Shown: positions 33,778 through 43,314 of the stretch, piece by piece
How the letters are laid out: every line of letters begins with the position of its first letter
How positions within the stretch are numbered: the first letter of the stretch is position 1
From: Pseudarthrobacter sp. W1I19
Lineage (GTDB): Bacteria > Actinomycetota > Actinomycetes > Actinomycetales > Micrococcaceae
Length of the DNA: 64,000 nt
Direction: 5' to 3'
Assembly (NCBI RefSeq): GCF_030817835.1
Contig: NZ_JAUSZR010000001.1
Coordinates: forward strand, 1,302,001 to 1,366,000
Position numbers and translations under genes: made by a program
Notes under the pieces: generated by a model
The model's database searches: none
What the model was told of the DNA's origin: nothing
What the model saw: the letters and a program-made list of their open reading frames with translations, nothing else

Positions 33778-35265
33778 CTATTGCACCAGCTCGAAATGGA
33801 CTTCCCGCGTTGCGATATCCGAGGAAACCAGGCGCACCCGGACCTTGGTTCCGGGCTCCAGCTCGCCGGCACAGCGGGCCGTCACCGCGGGGTCCGCGAT
33901 CTGGATGGTCCCCGAACTGCCGTTCCCGTTGCCGTTCCCGTTCTTGCCGTTGCCGTTTTTCCCGTTGTCCTTTTGGGGCTTCGACCCGGAAATGACAATC
34001 GCGTCGAACTCCTGGCCCACGTGGTTGACCAGCAGGGCCGCCTCCACAGTGTCCAGGGCCATTTTCTCCATGCGCGACGCCAGCTGGTCCGATCCGGCCA
34101 TGATTTCGGGCAACGTTGGCAGGGCCTCCCGCGCCCAGCCCGGTACCTTGCCGCCGTTGCTCAACGCCTCACAGATGACCAGGACAAATCGGTCCACCAG
34201 GCGGCGTAGCGGGGCAGTGGTGTGCGCATAGGCGGCGCCGATGGCGGACTGGATGGCATCTTCGGGCACGGATCCGTCAAAGGCTGTGTAGGCAGCGCCG
34301 CGGAACAGCATCCCGGCGGAGTGCATGATGGCCAGCTGGCGGGGATCGGTGGGGTCCAGGCTCCGCAGGTACTCTCCGTAGCTGACCTCACCGTCCCAGG
34401 GCTTGCCCAGCGCTTCGGTCTGCAGCCGGAAATGGTTCAGCGAGCGCTCATCGGGCGATGGCATGGTGCGCAGGATGCCCACTTTTCCCGTGAGCATAAG
34501 GCGGGCGGCTGCCATTCCGGTCATCAGCGAGATCTGGGCGTTCCAGTCCTCCACGGGAAGCTGGGGAGCGGCGGCGATCCGGTAGCTGCCGTCGGGCAGC
34601 TGGACGATCTCCTGGTCGGGCATGTTCAGGCTGGCGCCGCCACGCGCCCGCTCCAGTTCCACACGCTTGAGCCCCACCTCTTTGAGGAGCCGCAGCACCG
34701 GCGGGGCCGTTCCGGCGTCGAGTTCCGACTGTGTGCCCTTGTAGCTGAGTTTGGCCCGGCTGCGGATACGGGCCCGCCTGACGGCGACGGATGTAACCTC
34801 CGCGGCGCTGTCCAGGCGGAAATCCCAGACGAATGCAGAGCAGTCCTGGTCCGGAAGGAGGCTGCCGGCCTGTTCGCTGATGATTTCCGGATGCAGCGGG
34901 ATCCGCCCGTCGGGGACGTAGAACGTCTGTCCGCGGCGCCTTGTTTCCGCGTCCAACGGTCCGCCGGGCATAACGAATGCGGGCACGTCGGCGATGGCAT
35001 AGAGCACGTGGTACCCGTCGCCGTCGGGCTCGATGAACAGCGCCTGGTCCAGGTCGGTGGAGGAAGCGGGATCAATGGTGACGAACTCGACGGCGGTCAG
35101 GTCGTAGGCAGGCAGCTGCAGGGATTCCACGGCTGCTTTCGCATCAGCCACGGCGTCGTCAGGGTAGGCGCCGGGCAATTCCAGTTCGGTCCGCAGCGCA
35201 CTGAGTGCCGCCTCGAGCGCGTTGTTGTGCTCGTGGACGTTGGGAGCCAGCCGATGGTGTGACAC
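33778..35265 (-). CDS. RNB-domain exoribonuclease (RNase II/R family)
   Basis: 495 residues, shorter than RNase R. The RNB catalytic domain has VTIDPASSTDLDQALFIEPD with the clustered catalytic aspartates, YAIADVPAFVMPGGPLD and HTTAPLRRLVDRFV. Cold-shock OB domains at the N-terminus are reduced or missing, and the C-terminal S1-like part is short (GTKVRVRLVSSDIATREVHF). Between them is an Asn/Gly run (GKNGNGKNGNGNGNGSSG). GTG 35265 has TAGGCT seven bases upstream and no Shine-Dalgarno. Degrades RNA 3' to 5'. Neighbour of the DEAD-box gene on the same strand. Confidence 0.9.
   Translation of the reverse strand: MSHHRLAPNVHEHNNALEAALSALRTELELPGAYPDDAVADAKAAVESLQLPAYDLTAVEFVTIDPASSTDLDQALFIEPDGDGYHVLYAIADVPAFVMPGGPLDAETRRRGQTFYVPDGRIPLHPEIISEQAGSLLPDQDCSAFVWDFRLDSAAEVTSVAVRRARIRSRAKLSYKGTQSELDAGTAPPVLRLLKEVGLKRVELERARGGASLNMPDQEIVQLPDGSYRIAAAPQLPVEDWNAQISLMTGMAAARLMLTGKVGILRTMPSPDERSLNHFRLQTEALGKPWDGEVSYGEYLRSLDPTDPRQLAIMHSAGMLFRGAAYTAFDGSVPEDAIQSAIGAAYAHTTAPLRRLVDRFVLVICEALSNGGKVPGWAREALPTLPEIMAGSDQLASRMEKMALDTVEAALLVNHVGQEFDAIVISGSKPQKDNGKNGNGKNGNGNGNGSSGTIQIADPAVTARCAGELEPGTKVRVRLVSSDIATREVHFELVQ
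33915..33968. repeat. Hexanucleotide-type repeat encoding Asn-Gly
   Basis: Imperfect iterations of CCGTTG/CCGTTC in the plus strand encode the NGNG linker of the RNB exoribonuclease. Units are multiples of three, so length changes would keep the frame. Confidence 0.75.
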
Positions 35266-35272
35266 GAAAATC

Positions 35273-35278
35273 AGCCTA
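35273..35278 (-). promoter_or_regulatory. -10 box (TAGGCT) for the RNB gene
   Basis: TAGGCT, seven bases (GATTTTC), then GTG on the minus strand. Confidence 0.45.
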
Positions 35279-35399
35279 ACTCGAATTCCGGCGATAATGC
35301 AGGCATCCGGGCCGGGAAGGGCGCGACGGTAAAAGCAGGGTAACGAGCGTCAGCAGACGGAATCGGCAGTGGGCCGCATCGCCAGTGGCCGGGGCAGCC

Positions 35400-36137
35400 T
35401 CAGGAACCGGGGGCATCCAGGGCCGCGAGGAGCGATGCGGCGGCGGCTGCCGGATCGTCGGCTTCCGTGATGGCCCGGACCACCACGATCCGGCGGGCGC
35501 CTGCTTCCACCACCTGCTCAACATTGCCGTGGTCAATGCCCCCGATGGCAAACCAGGGGACACCGCCGTCGGACTGTCCTTCCTGCCCCGCAGCACTGGC
35601 AGCCGCGGCGGCGTACTTCACCAGCTCAAGCCCGACGGCGGCCCGCCCTGGTTTGGTGGGCGTCGCCCACACGGGGCCCACGCAGAAGTAGTCCAGCCCC
35701 GCGGGCCCGGCGGCTGCCGCGAGGGCTGCGTCCACCTGCTTCGGTGCATGGCTGGACAGTCCGATGGCTGCATTGCCGTTGAGCAGGGTGCGCGCGGCAG
35801 CGAGGGGGAGGTCTTTCTGGCCGATGTGGAACACGGGCGCGCCGGACAGCACGGCGATGTCAGCCCTGTCATTGACAGCCCACAGCCGGCCGTGGCGCTC
35901 CGCGGTTTCCTTCAGCATGGCCAGGAGTTCCAGCTCCTCCGCGGCCTCGATGGTTTTGTCCCGGAGCTGGATGATGTCCACGCCGCCGGCAAAAGCGGCA
36001 TCTACGAACTGCCCGAAATCGCCTCGGTCCTTGCGGGCATCCGTGCAGAGGTACAGGCGCGCGGAGCTGAGGCCGTTGCTGATTTTGGTGGTGCTGAGGA
36101 CATCGGTGCCGGCGGCAGGAGTGTGGGACACATTCAT
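35400..36137 (-). CDS. thiE: Thiamine-phosphate synthase ThiE
   Basis: Joins HMP-PP and thiazole phosphate to give thiamine phosphate. 245 residues, TIM barrel. [20 protein letters not shown] (pyrophosphate and pyrimidine site), [49 protein letters not shown] and [10 protein letters not shown] are ThiE signatures. An Ala-rich insertion ([18 protein letters not shown]) precedes the last motif. It diverges from thiO-thiS-thiG. TAGGCT lies seven bases before the ATG, so this gene does not appear to carry the TPP riboswitch that controls the other strand. Confidence 0.95.
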   Translation of the reverse strand: MNVSHTPAAGTDVLSTTKISNGLSSARLYLCTDARKDRGDFGQFVDAAFAGGVDIIQLRDKTIEAAEELELLAMLKETAERHGRLWAVNDRADIAVLSGAPVFHIGQKDLPLAAARTLLNGNAAIGLSSHAPKQVDAALAAAAGPAGLDYFCVGPVWATPTKPGRAAVGLELVKYAAAAASAAGQEGQSDGGVPWFAIGGIDHGNVEQVVEAGARRIVVVRAITEADDPAAAAASLLAALDAPGS

Positions 36138-36144
36138 GGGGGCA

Positions 36145-36150
36145 AGCCTA
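36145..36150 (-). promoter_or_regulatory. -10 box (TAGGCT) for leaderless thiE
   Basis: TAGGCT, seven bases (TGCCCCC), then ATG at 36137. Confidence 0.45.
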
Positions 36151-36171
36151 GTTCCTCTACACTTGCCTCGT

Positions 36172-36268
36172 ACTGCGGGAGCCCGCGGCAGCTGTCACAA
36201 AGCGCCGGGCTGAGAGGGCGTCAGAGCCGACCGCTTGACCTGATCCGGCTAGTACCGGCGTAGGGAAG
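36172..36268 (+). promoter_or_regulatory. TPP riboswitch (thi box)
   Basis: Conserved parts are in order: CGGGCTGAGAG (pyrimidine-sensing loop), ACCGCTTGACCTGATCCGG and CTAGTACCGGCGTAGGGAAG. The 5' P1/P2 strand is CTGCGGGAGCCCGCGGC. It lies directly before the GGAGACAC leader of thiO ATG 36276, so the 3' end of the aptamer adjoins the ribosome-binding site (AAGGAG). Control by translation initiation is the simplest reading; no terminator hairpin is visible between aptamer and start. Confidence 0.95.
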
Positions 36269-36275
36269 GAGACAC

Positions 36276-37673
36276 ATGGGCGCACTATCTGGCCGCGGCG
36301 CAACGGAACAACAGGCCGCGCGCGCCGGCGGCACCGTCCGGGCCGATGTCGCCGTGATTGGCGGCGGAGTGACCGGCCACGGCATCGCCTGGGAGGCACA
36401 ACGCTCCGGACGTTCCGTGGTGCTCATCGACGACGCCCCGGGTTCCGGGGCCAGCTGGGCGGCCGCCGGAATGCTCGCCCCCGTCAGCGAACTGCACTAC
36501 CAGGAGGAGGGCCTCCTGGAGCTGATGCTGGACAGCTCGACGCGGTGGCCCGCTTTTGTTGCCGGGCTACGGGCAGCATCCGGTGCTGATCCGGGATACA
36601 TCACGACGCCGACCCTCGCCGTGGGTGCCGACGCCGCGGACCGCCGGGCGCTGATGGACCTGCGCGGAGTACAGCAGGCCAACGGACTCACCGTGGAACC
36701 GCTCACCGTCCGCGAAGCCCGCCGGAGGGAGCCACTTCTAAGCCCGGCCATCGCCTGCGCGCTGGACACCCCGGCCGATCACCAGGTGGACCCAAGGCTG
36801 CTGGTGGACTGCCTGCGGCGCGCGCTCGCCGGCCACCGCGGCCAAGGCAGCGGCAGCGACGCGAACGGGACCAGGGACGAGGGTGCCAACAGTGGGACCG
36901 GGGGCGATGGCACGGCTGTGGCCGGCGCCGCCGACGGCTACTCCGTGCCGGACAAAGCACGAGGGCTGCTGTGGCAGGACGGGGCTGTTGCCGGCGTGCA
37001 GTTGGCCGGTGGCGGAACCGTGCTGGCCGGCGAGACCGTAGTTGCAAACGGGCTGCAGGCGGCGGAACTGGAGTCCCTCCCGGAGGGTCTGCACCTTCCG
37101 CTGCGGCCCGTCTATGGGGACATCCTGCGGTTGGCAGTGCCCCGGCATTTGCAACCGTTGGTGGCGTCCACCGTCCGCGGACTGGTGCGCGGGGTCCCGG
37201 TGTACATCGTTCCCCGCCGGGACGGCACCGTGGTGATCGGGGCGACCCAGCGTGAAGACGCGCCCTCCGCGACCGACGCCGTTTCTGCCGGCGGCGCCTA
37301 CCAACTCCTCCGCGACGCGCAGGTGCTGCTTCCCGCCGTCGCCGAACTCGAACTGCTCGAATGTACCGCCCGCGCCAGACCTGGAACCCCGGACAATGCC
37401 CCGCTGCTGGGGCGCGTGCCCACAACGGAGGGCGCGGGCCAGGCCGGCGGACACACCCCCGGGCTCATCATCGCCACCGGGTTCTTCCGGCACGGCGTCC
37501 ACCTGACGCCGGCCGCAGCCGCCATCTGCCGGGACCTCCTGGACGGCCACGAGGACCCCCGCTGGGCGCCCTTCAACCCGGCCCGCTTCAGCGGGGTACC
37601 TGCACCCGCCGCACCTACCCGCTTCCCAACCGGCCACCCGAGCCACCAACCGCCCACAAAGGAAACAGTATGA
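36276..37673 (+). CDS. thiO: Glycine oxidase ThiO
   Basis: FAD enzyme oxidising glycine to iminoacetate (dehydroglycine) for thiazole formation. 465 residues, longer than the usual ~370. The dinucleotide motif VIGGGVTGHGIAWEAQRSGR lies at about 27. GASWAAAGMLAPVSEL, DHQVDPRLLVDCL, RPVYGDILRL, YIVPRRDGTVVIGATQ and GFFRHGVHLTPAAA are family motifs. Extra length comes from a Gly/Asp/Ser-rich insertion at about 190-220 (GHRGQGSGSDANGTRDEGAN) and a Pro/Thr-rich tail. Under the TPP riboswitch; the stop overlaps thiS (ATGA). Confidence 0.94.
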   Translation: MGALSGRGATEQQAARAGGTVRADVAVIGGGVTGHGIAWEAQRSGRSVVLIDDAPGSGASWAAAGMLAPVSELHYQEEGLLELMLDSSTRWPAFVAGLRAASGADPGYITTPTLAVGADAADRRALMDLRGVQQANGLTVEPLTVREARRREPLLSPAIACALDTPADHQVDPRLLVDCLRRALAGHRGQGSGSDANGTRDEGANSGTGGDGTAVAGAADGYSVPDKARGLLWQDGAVAGVQLAGGGTVLAGETVVANGLQAAELESLPEGLHLPLRPVYGDILRLAVPRHLQPLVASTVRGLVRGVPVYIVPRRDGTVVIGATQREDAPSATDAVSAGGAYQLLRDAQVLLPAVAELELLECTARARPGTPDNAPLLGRVPTTEGAGQAGGHTPGLIIATGFFRHGVHLTPAAAAICRDLLDGHEDPRWAPFNPARFSGVPAPAAPTRFPTGHPSHQPPTKETV

Positions 37674-37906
37674 ACATCACCTTGAACGGAACCCCGCACC
37701 CAGTGCCGGATGGTGCTTCCATCACGCAGCTCGTCAGCCAGGTCACCGGCCGCCACCTCAGTGCGGACGGGCAGGCCACGGATGGCCAAAAGCTCGGTGT
37801 GGCCGTGGCACACAACGCACAGGTAGTGCCGCGCAGCCAGTGGTTTGCCACTGCGCTCGCGGACGGCGACGAGGTCGAACTCGTCACGGCCGTGCAGGGA
37901 GGCTGA
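37670..37906 (+). CDS. thiS: Sulfur carrier protein ThiS
   Basis: 78-residue ubiquitin-fold protein that carries thiocarboxylate sulfur to thiazole synthase. Begins MNITLNGTPHPVPDGASITQ and ends in the required Gly-Gly (VELVTAVQGG). Slightly longer than the usual 66 because of an insertion (SADGQATDGQKLG). Four-base overlap with thiO and three bases to thiG. No thiF is in the operon; MoeZ at 40557 may adenylate and thiolate ThiS. Confidence 0.95.
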   Translation: MNITLNGTPHPVPDGASITQLVSQVTGRHLSADGQATDGQKLGVAVAHNAQVVPRSQWFATALADGDEVELVTAVQGG

Positions 37907-38719
<813 letters not shown>

Positions 38720-38771
38720 CCCTTCCGGCCAAGCGGCGGCCCGGGCATGCGCAACGCACAAAGGAGCAGCC

Positions 38772-39110
38772 ATGTCCAGCAAGGACGTTCTTTCCCCCGA
38801 ACGGCTCGAGGACGCCCTGGCAGTCCTGCCCGACTGGCGCTATCGCGGCGGCGCCCTCCTCACCGTGTATAAAATGCCGACGTCGGCTGCCGCGCTTGAG
38901 CTGATGGCCGCCGTCGGGCGCCTTGCCGAGGAACAGAACCACCACCCGGACCTGGACTGGCGGTACAACAGGGTGTTCCTCCGCTACACCTCCCATGACG
39001 CCGGGGGAGAGGTGACCGCGCGCGACGTCGGAGCGGCTGAGGCAGTCAGTGAGGCCGCCGCCGCGGTCCATGCCGTTGCGGAGCCCGCGAAGCATCCAGC
39101 AGCCGCCTGA
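38772..39110 (+). CDS. Pterin-4a-carbinolamine dehydratase-like protein
   Basis: 112 residues. EEQNHHPDLDWRYNRVFLRY with HDAGGEVTARDVGAAE matches the PCD/DCoH active site (His-His-Pro, Tyr-Asn, then a His...G.T..D). These enzymes dehydrate 4a-hydroxytetrahydrobiopterin; in bacteria without aromatic hydroxylases other roles are suspected. AAGGAG precedes ATG 38772. It lies 52 bases after thiG on the same strand and before a strong terminator, so it may be in the riboswitch-controlled transcript. No phenylalanine hydroxylase is visible nearby. Confidence 0.85.
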   Translation: MSSKDVLSPERLEDALAVLPDWRYRGGALLTVYKMPTSAAALELMAAVGRLAEEQNHHPDLDWRYNRVFLRYTSHDAGGEVTARDVGAAEAVSEAAAAVHAVAEPAKHPAAA

Positions 39111-39125
39111 TCATGCCGCGCGTTC

Positions 39126-39168
39126 AAACGCCTGTGACCACTGCCCAGGGCAGTGGTCACAGGCGTTT
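39126..39168. terminator. Bidirectional terminator after the thi cluster
   Basis: AAACGCCTGTGACCACTG, then CCCAGGG, then CAGTGGTCACAGGCGTTT: a perfect 18-bp stem between the pterin dehydratase gene and a converging membrane-protein gene. Confidence 0.85.
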
Positions 39169-39188
39169 AGCGTTGAGGGTGCCGCCGG

Positions 39189-39491
39189 TTAGAGCCGCAG
39201 GATCGCGGTGAGCCGTTCCAGATCCCGCTTGGCCCGGACGCGGCCCAGGAAGATGACTGCCGCCACGGCCGCTGCTGATCCGAGCACCATGGGAAGGACC
39301 CACGGCATCCAGGTCAGCCCCGGACGGTACCCGAAACCTGCGGCCATCAGGATGATCCAGCTCAACGCTCCCACGGCCACGGCGACGCCGGCCGGCACGC
39401 CAACCCCGTATTTCGTATGGCGTTTGTCGTTGGCCCAGACGATGAAACCTGCGGCGGCTGTCACCAGCACCACGATGGTCAACGAAAGCAT
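39189..39491 (-). CDS. Small three-helix membrane protein, 100 aa
   Basis: I do not recognise the family. Three hydrophobic segments are evident: LTIVVLVTAAAGFIVWA, GVPAGVAVAVGALSWIILMA and WVLPMVLGSAAAVAAVIFL. The first loop is basic (NDKRHTKYG) and the C-terminus is charged (RVRAKRDLERLTAILRL), probably cytoplasmic. GAGGAGA before ATG 39491 supports the start. It follows the DUF3107 gene after 40 bases on the same strand and may be cotranscribed with it and the TetR gene. Confidence 0.78.
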   Translation of the reverse strand: MLSLTIVVLVTAAAGFIVWANDKRHTKYGVGVPAGVAVAVGALSWIILMAAGFGYRPGLTWMPWVLPMVLGSAAAVAAVIFLGRVRAKRDLERLTAILRL

Positions 39492-39531
39492 GGCTCTCCT
39501 CGGAATAACCGCCCTGTCCGGACGGCAGCGG

Positions 39532-39756
39532 CTAGAACTGGCCGAAACCTACGCGGCGCTGTTCTTCGGCGCCGATTTCGACGTATGCCAGGGCCTTGCC
39601 GGGAACAATGATCAGGCGTCCCTTGTCATCCTTCAGGCGCAGGTCACCGCCGTTGCTGATGGCTTCCTCGACAACCTTGGCCACGGAGTCTGCGTCCTCG
39701 TTTGACTCGAGCACAATTTCGCGGCCAACGTTCTGAACGCCGATCTTTACTTCCAC
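39532..39756 (-). CDS. DUF3107 small protein
   Basis: 74 residues: MEVKIGVQNVGREIVLESNE, then VVEEAISNGGDLRLKDDKGR and IIVPGKALAYVEIG. This is DUF3107, a conserved actinobacterial protein (Rv3208A/TB9.4 type, from memory). Soluble alpha/beta, function unknown. GGGAGG lies upstream of GTG 39756. It sits 50 bases after the TetR gene and opposite moeZ, the same neighbourhood as in mycobacteria. Confidence 0.9.
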   Translation of the reverse strand: MEVKIGVQNVGREIVLESNEDADSVAKVVEEAISNGGDLRLKDDKGRLIIVPGKALAYVEIGAEEQRRVGFGQF

Positions 39757-39806
39757 AGGGGGCCTCCCAGCCAGTTCACGTTTCTCGGTTATGTCTTATT
39801 TGTAGT

Positions 39807-40472
39807 CTAGGACTCTTTGGGGAAGCGAGAGATTCCGCGCCAAGCTAAACGGTAAATGAGGTCGCTGGCCACATCGAGGTCCAGGTTGCCGTCTGTTTCC
39901 AGCCAGTAGCGCGCACTTACCTGGGCCATACCGGCAAGCCCGCGGCCCAGCAGTTCCGCTTCCAGATGGGGAAGTTTGGTGTCCTCCGCGATGACGCGGG
40001 CAATGGCATCCGCGAACGTCCGGTTGAAAGTCTCCAGCCGCGAGCTGACATCGGGATCATTGATCAGGTCAGACTCGAAGACCAGCCGGTGGGCCTGGTC
40101 ATCGTTGGCGATGAACTGGAAATAGGCGCGCATAACGGCCTGAACGCGTTCATCGTTGTCCGTAGTCGAGTTCAGCGCCCCGAGCATCAGCTCGGTGAGG
40201 GAGGCCAGATGGCTTTCCAGAAGGGCCAGGTACAGCTCCCGCTTTGAGGGGAAATGCTGGTAAAGGACAGGCTTGCTGACGTGGGCGGTCTCGGCGATCT
40301 CGTCCATGGCGGCGCCGTGGTACCCGTTTGCCACAAAAACTTCCTGTGCTGCGGAAAGGAGCTGTGCGCGTCTTTCGTCCCTGGGAAGCCGGGCGGACCG
40401 TTGCCCGGCGGGGCGCGGGGCGGTTTGCGGTTCGGCTGCGGACGGGCGGCCGGCCCGTGCTTCATGGACCAC
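39807..40472 (-). CDS. TetR-family regulator (Rv3208 type)
   Basis: 221 residues. Helix-turn-helix: RRAQLLSAAQEVFVANGYHG and MDEIAETAHVSKPVLYQHFP. The C-terminal ligand domain (about 100-221) resembles the Rv3208 group. The start at 40472 is GTG followed by VHEARAGRP, with AAGGA five bases upstream; a longer frame to 40550 exists but would add a run of Arg-rich residues across the moeZ promoter. A disordered Pro/Arg/Ala-rich stretch (PSAAEPQTAPRPAGQRSARL) precedes the HTH. Regulon and effector are unknown. Divergent from moeZ, 84 bases away. Confidence 0.88.
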   Translation of the reverse strand: MVHEARAGRPSAAEPQTAPRPAGQRSARLPRDERRAQLLSAAQEVFVANGYHGAAMDEIAETAHVSKPVLYQHFPSKRELYLALLESHLASLTELMLGALNSTTDNDERVQAVMRAYFQFIANDDQAHRLVFESDLINDPDVSSRLETFNRTFADAIARVIAEDTKLPHLEAELLGRGLAGMAQVSARYWLETDGNLDLDVASDLIYRLAWRGISRFPKES

Positions 40473-40556
40473 AGTTGTCCTTCTTTCCCTTGCTGTTACC
40501 CCCACTCTACTTCGGGGTAATATGACCCGGCGGTATCCCGGGGCATACATTGAAGT

Positions 40557-41756
40557 ATGGCTTCGACATTCACCGCAAATGTTTCAACAGTTTCACTGGA
40601 TCCGCTGGTTGAACCGGCTGGTGAGCTGACTGCTGCCGAGGTGGAGCGCTACTCGCGGCACCTCATCATTCCCGAGATCGGCGCGCTGGGACAGCGGCGG
40701 CTCAAGAATGCAAAGGTGCTGGTGATCGGTGCCGGCGGGCTGGGGTCACCGGCGCTGCTGTACCTCGCCGCCGCAGGGGTGGGCACCCTGGGCATCATCG
40801 ACGACGACGCCGTTGACCTCAGCAACCTGCAGCGCCAGGTTATCCACGGCGTAGCGGACGTGGGCCGGCCCAAAATCGAGTCGGCACGGGACTCCATTGC
40901 CGCCCTCAACCCCTTGGTGGACGTCCGGCTGCACGATGTCCGGCTGGATGCCAGTAATGCCCTGGAGCTGTTCGCTGACTATGACCTGATCCTGGACGGC
41001 GCCGACAACTTCGCCACCCGCTACCTGGTCAACGACGCCGCCGCCATCCTGGGCAAGCCCTACGTCTGGGGCTCCATCTTCCGGTTCGACGGCCAGGTGA
41101 GCGTCTTCTGGGAGAAGCATGGCCCCACGTACCGCGACCTCTACCCTGAAGCGCCACCCGCCGGCTCGGTGCCTTCCTGCGGTGAGGGCGGTGTGTTCGG
41201 CATGCTCTGCGCCGCCGTGGGATCGCTGATGGTGACGGAGGCAGTCAAGCTGATCACCGGCGTCGGGCGTTCACTGCTGGGCCGCGTGGCACTCTTTGAC
41301 GCCCTGGGCGGAAGCTGGCGCGAGATCCGCGTGTCGAAAGACCCCGCGGCCGCGCCCATCACGGAGCTGACGGATTACGAGGCCTTCTGCGGCATCACGC
41401 CGGCGGCCCCGTCGGATACTGAACACACCGTTACGGCAACTCAACTGGCCACCATGCTGGCGTCGCGCAAGGCGGGGCTGAAGGACTTCGAACTGGTGGA
41501 TGTGCGGGAATCGGGGGAGTACGACATCGTCCGGATCGACGGCGCCACGCTGATCCCGCAGGGCCGGATCCTGGCCGGCGAGGCGTGGAATGAACTGCCG
41601 CAGGACAAAGAGATTGTGTTCCACTGCAAAGCCGGCACCCGGTCCGCCAACGTGCTGGCTGCGGCGCAGAAGGCGGGCTACCAGCGGGTGAGCCATCTCG
41701 ACGGCGGCATCCTCGCCTGGGTGCGCGACGTGGAACCCCACAAGCCCGTCTACTGA
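40557..41756 (+). CDS. moeZ: MoeZ-type adenylyltransferase/sulfurtransferase (ThiF + rhodanese)
   Basis: 399 residues. The E1-like domain (about 25-270) has the nucleotide motif VIGAGGLGSPALLYLAAAGV, the Arg finger in LQRQVIHG, DGADNFATRYLVND, and GVFGMLCAAVGSLMVTEAVK. The rhodanese domain (about 290-399) has the persulfide cysteine in VFHCKAGTRSAN. It activates the Gly-Gly ends of small sulfur carriers. The CxxC zinc pairs of E. coli MoeB are not evident. With no thiF beside thiS, this protein is a candidate for charging ThiS as well as MoaD- or CysO-like carriers. TACATT five bases before the ATG is a possible -10. Confidence 0.92.
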   Translation: MASTFTANVSTVSLDPLVEPAGELTAAEVERYSRHLIIPEIGALGQRRLKNAKVLVIGAGGLGSPALLYLAAAGVGTLGIIDDDAVDLSNLQRQVIHGVADVGRPKIESARDSIAALNPLVDVRLHDVRLDASNALELFADYDLILDGADNFATRYLVNDAAAILGKPYVWGSIFRFDGQVSVFWEKHGPTYRDLYPEAPPAGSVPSCGEGGVFGMLCAAVGSLMVTEAVKLITGVGRSLLGRVALFDALGGSWREIRVSKDPAAAPITELTDYEAFCGITPAAPSDTEHTVTATQLATMLASRKAGLKDFELVDVRESGEYDIVRIDGATLIPQGRILAGEAWNELPQDKEIVFHCKAGTRSANVLAAAQKAGYQRVSHLDGGILAWVRDVEPHKPVY

Positions 41757-41761
41757 GGCAC

Positions 41762-41820
41762 TTGAGCTATCACTTTTGGTCCCCAAAAGGGCGGCAAAGG
41801 GACCAAAAGTGATAGCTCAA
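41762..41820. repeat. 22-bp perfect intergenic palindrome
   Basis: TTGAGCTATCACTTTTGGTC plus CC at 41762-41783 and its exact inverse at 41799-41820, with a 15-base loop (CAAAAGGGCGGCAAA). It lies between converging moeZ and hemA, five bases after the moeZ stop. It lacks a T-run and resembles the palindromes at 30853 and 54517 in length and position. Confidence 0.88.
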
Positions 41821-41830
41821 ATGGGGGTGG

Positions 41831-43156
41831 TCAGGCCGTTTCGCGGCCGATGTCATCGTGGTCCACCGGGCACTCCGCCGGGGGGACTGCGCGTGCGGCG
41901 GGCTGCTCAACGGTGATGCCGTAGAGCGCTTCCAGGGCGGCCACATATTCGTCCTGCTGGCCGTTGGCTGCCAGTTCGCGGGCGCGGACGGTGGGGACGT
42001 GAAGCAGTTGCTTGACCATGCGTCGGAGGGCGAACTCCACTTCTTCGGCAGCAGCGGTGCAGCCGTGCCGGGCGCGGACTTTCTCCATTTCCGCGTCGAG
42101 CACGTTCATGGTGTGCCGCCGCAGGGCAACAATGGCGGAGTCCACGGACCGGGCCTCCCGCTCCTGCTCGAAGGCCTTGGCAGCGCCGCTGACGATGCCG
42201 CTTGCCTGGGCCAGGGATTCTGCCTGTTCCTGCGGTGCGGCCAGGCGCACGGACTCCAGGGTCAGCAGCTCGACGCCGTCCAGCTCGCCCACGCCGGGGT
42301 CAAAGTCGTGGGTGAGGGCGAGGTCTATGGCGATCAGCGGCTGGGGCGAATCTGCACGGACCTGCGCAAGCTCGTCGGCCTCAACCCGGGTGTCCGAACC
42401 GCTGCAGCCGATCATGACGTCCGCGGCGGCAACGGCAGGCCGGAGAGACTCTTCGTTAAGGGCGGTGCCCCCGCGGGTGGCCACAAAGCCTTCGGCACGG
42501 CCGGAGGAGGAGAAAACGGAAATGTCGGTGCAGCCGCGCTCACGCAGCAGCGCCATGGTGGCGCCGGCGTAGGCGCCGGTTCCGAAGACCACCACCTTTT
42601 TGGTGGTCCAGTCAGGGTTTTCGGAAAGATCGGTGGCGAGGTCGAGGGCCACCGAAACGATCGACAGGCCCCGGGATCCGAGGGCAGTCTGGGCGCCCAC
42701 GTCCTTGGCCGTTTTGGATGCGGCCTGGAACAGCCGGACGAGGCCCGAACTGGCGGTGCCTTCGTGCTGCGCGGTGATCAGGGCGCGCCGTACCTGGCCG
42801 GCGATCTCGCGTTCGCCGACGACGGCCGAGTCCAGTCCGGCACTGACGGCGAACAGGTGCTGTGTGACTTCGGGACCTGTGCGGGTGCTGAAGGAGCGGG
42901 AGACGAGGGGTTCACTCAGTCCGCTGGCTTCGCTGATCTGGGCAACGAGGGCGGCGCGTGCGGCTTCCACATCGTCCGGATGGGGCGCCTCACCGTAGAT
43001 TTCGTACCGGTTGCAGGTGGCAAGGACAACCGCACCCGTCACTGCCGGCGATCCGGAGAGAGCGGATGTGGCGATCTCCGAAGCACCGTTGCTCAACTGA
43101 GCAACGGTCTCAAGATCGATGTCGGCGTGTGTTGCCACCAATGAAAAAAGAACCAC
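41831..43156 (-). CDS. hemA: Glutamyl-tRNA reductase HemA
   Basis: NADPH-dependent reduction of glutamyl-tRNA to glutamate-1-semialdehyde, the first step of C5-pathway heme synthesis. 441 residues. Catalytic C48 in [13 protein letters not shown], substrate region [21 protein letters not shown] motif [20 protein letters not shown], and C-terminal dimerisation helices ([20 protein letters not shown]). GTG 43156, with TATGAT nine bases upstream giving at most a very short leader. Divergent from hemE. Confidence 0.96.
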   Translation of the reverse strand: MVLFSLVATHADIDLETVAQLSNGASEIATSALSGSPAVTGAVVLATCNRYEIYGEAPHPDDVEAARAALVAQISEASGLSEPLVSRSFSTRTGPEVTQHLFAVSAGLDSAVVGEREIAGQVRRALITAQHEGTASSGLVRLFQAASKTAKDVGAQTALGSRGLSIVSVALDLATDLSENPDWTTKKVVVFGTGAYAGATMALLRERGCTDISVFSSSGRAEGFVATRGGTALNEESLRPAVAAADVMIGCSGSDTRVEADELAQVRADSPQPLIAIDLALTHDFDPGVGELDGVELLTLESVRLAAPQEQAESLAQASGIVSGAAKAFEQEREARSVDSAIVALRRHTMNVLDAEMEKVRARHGCTAAAEEVEFALRRMVKQLLHVPTVRARELAANGQQDEYVAALEALYGITVEQPAARAVPPAECPVDHDDIGRETA

Positions 43157-43314
43157 AGCAGGTCAATCATAGCTTTTTCGTTCCGCGGTAGAACAACTGT
43201 CCGGCCCGGGAGCGGCAGCCAGGGCCTGTGATTCCTGACACGGGGCGGGCAGTGCCCTTTAGCGTGACAGCCTGTCGTTATCTTTTGCCGCCGTTTTTGG
43301 GCACAATCGGAGGC

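Noticed and set aside
33915..33968. Phase-variable repeat switching the exoribonuclease on and off
   Set aside because: Repeat units are multiples of three and imperfect, so slippage would change linker length rather than frame.
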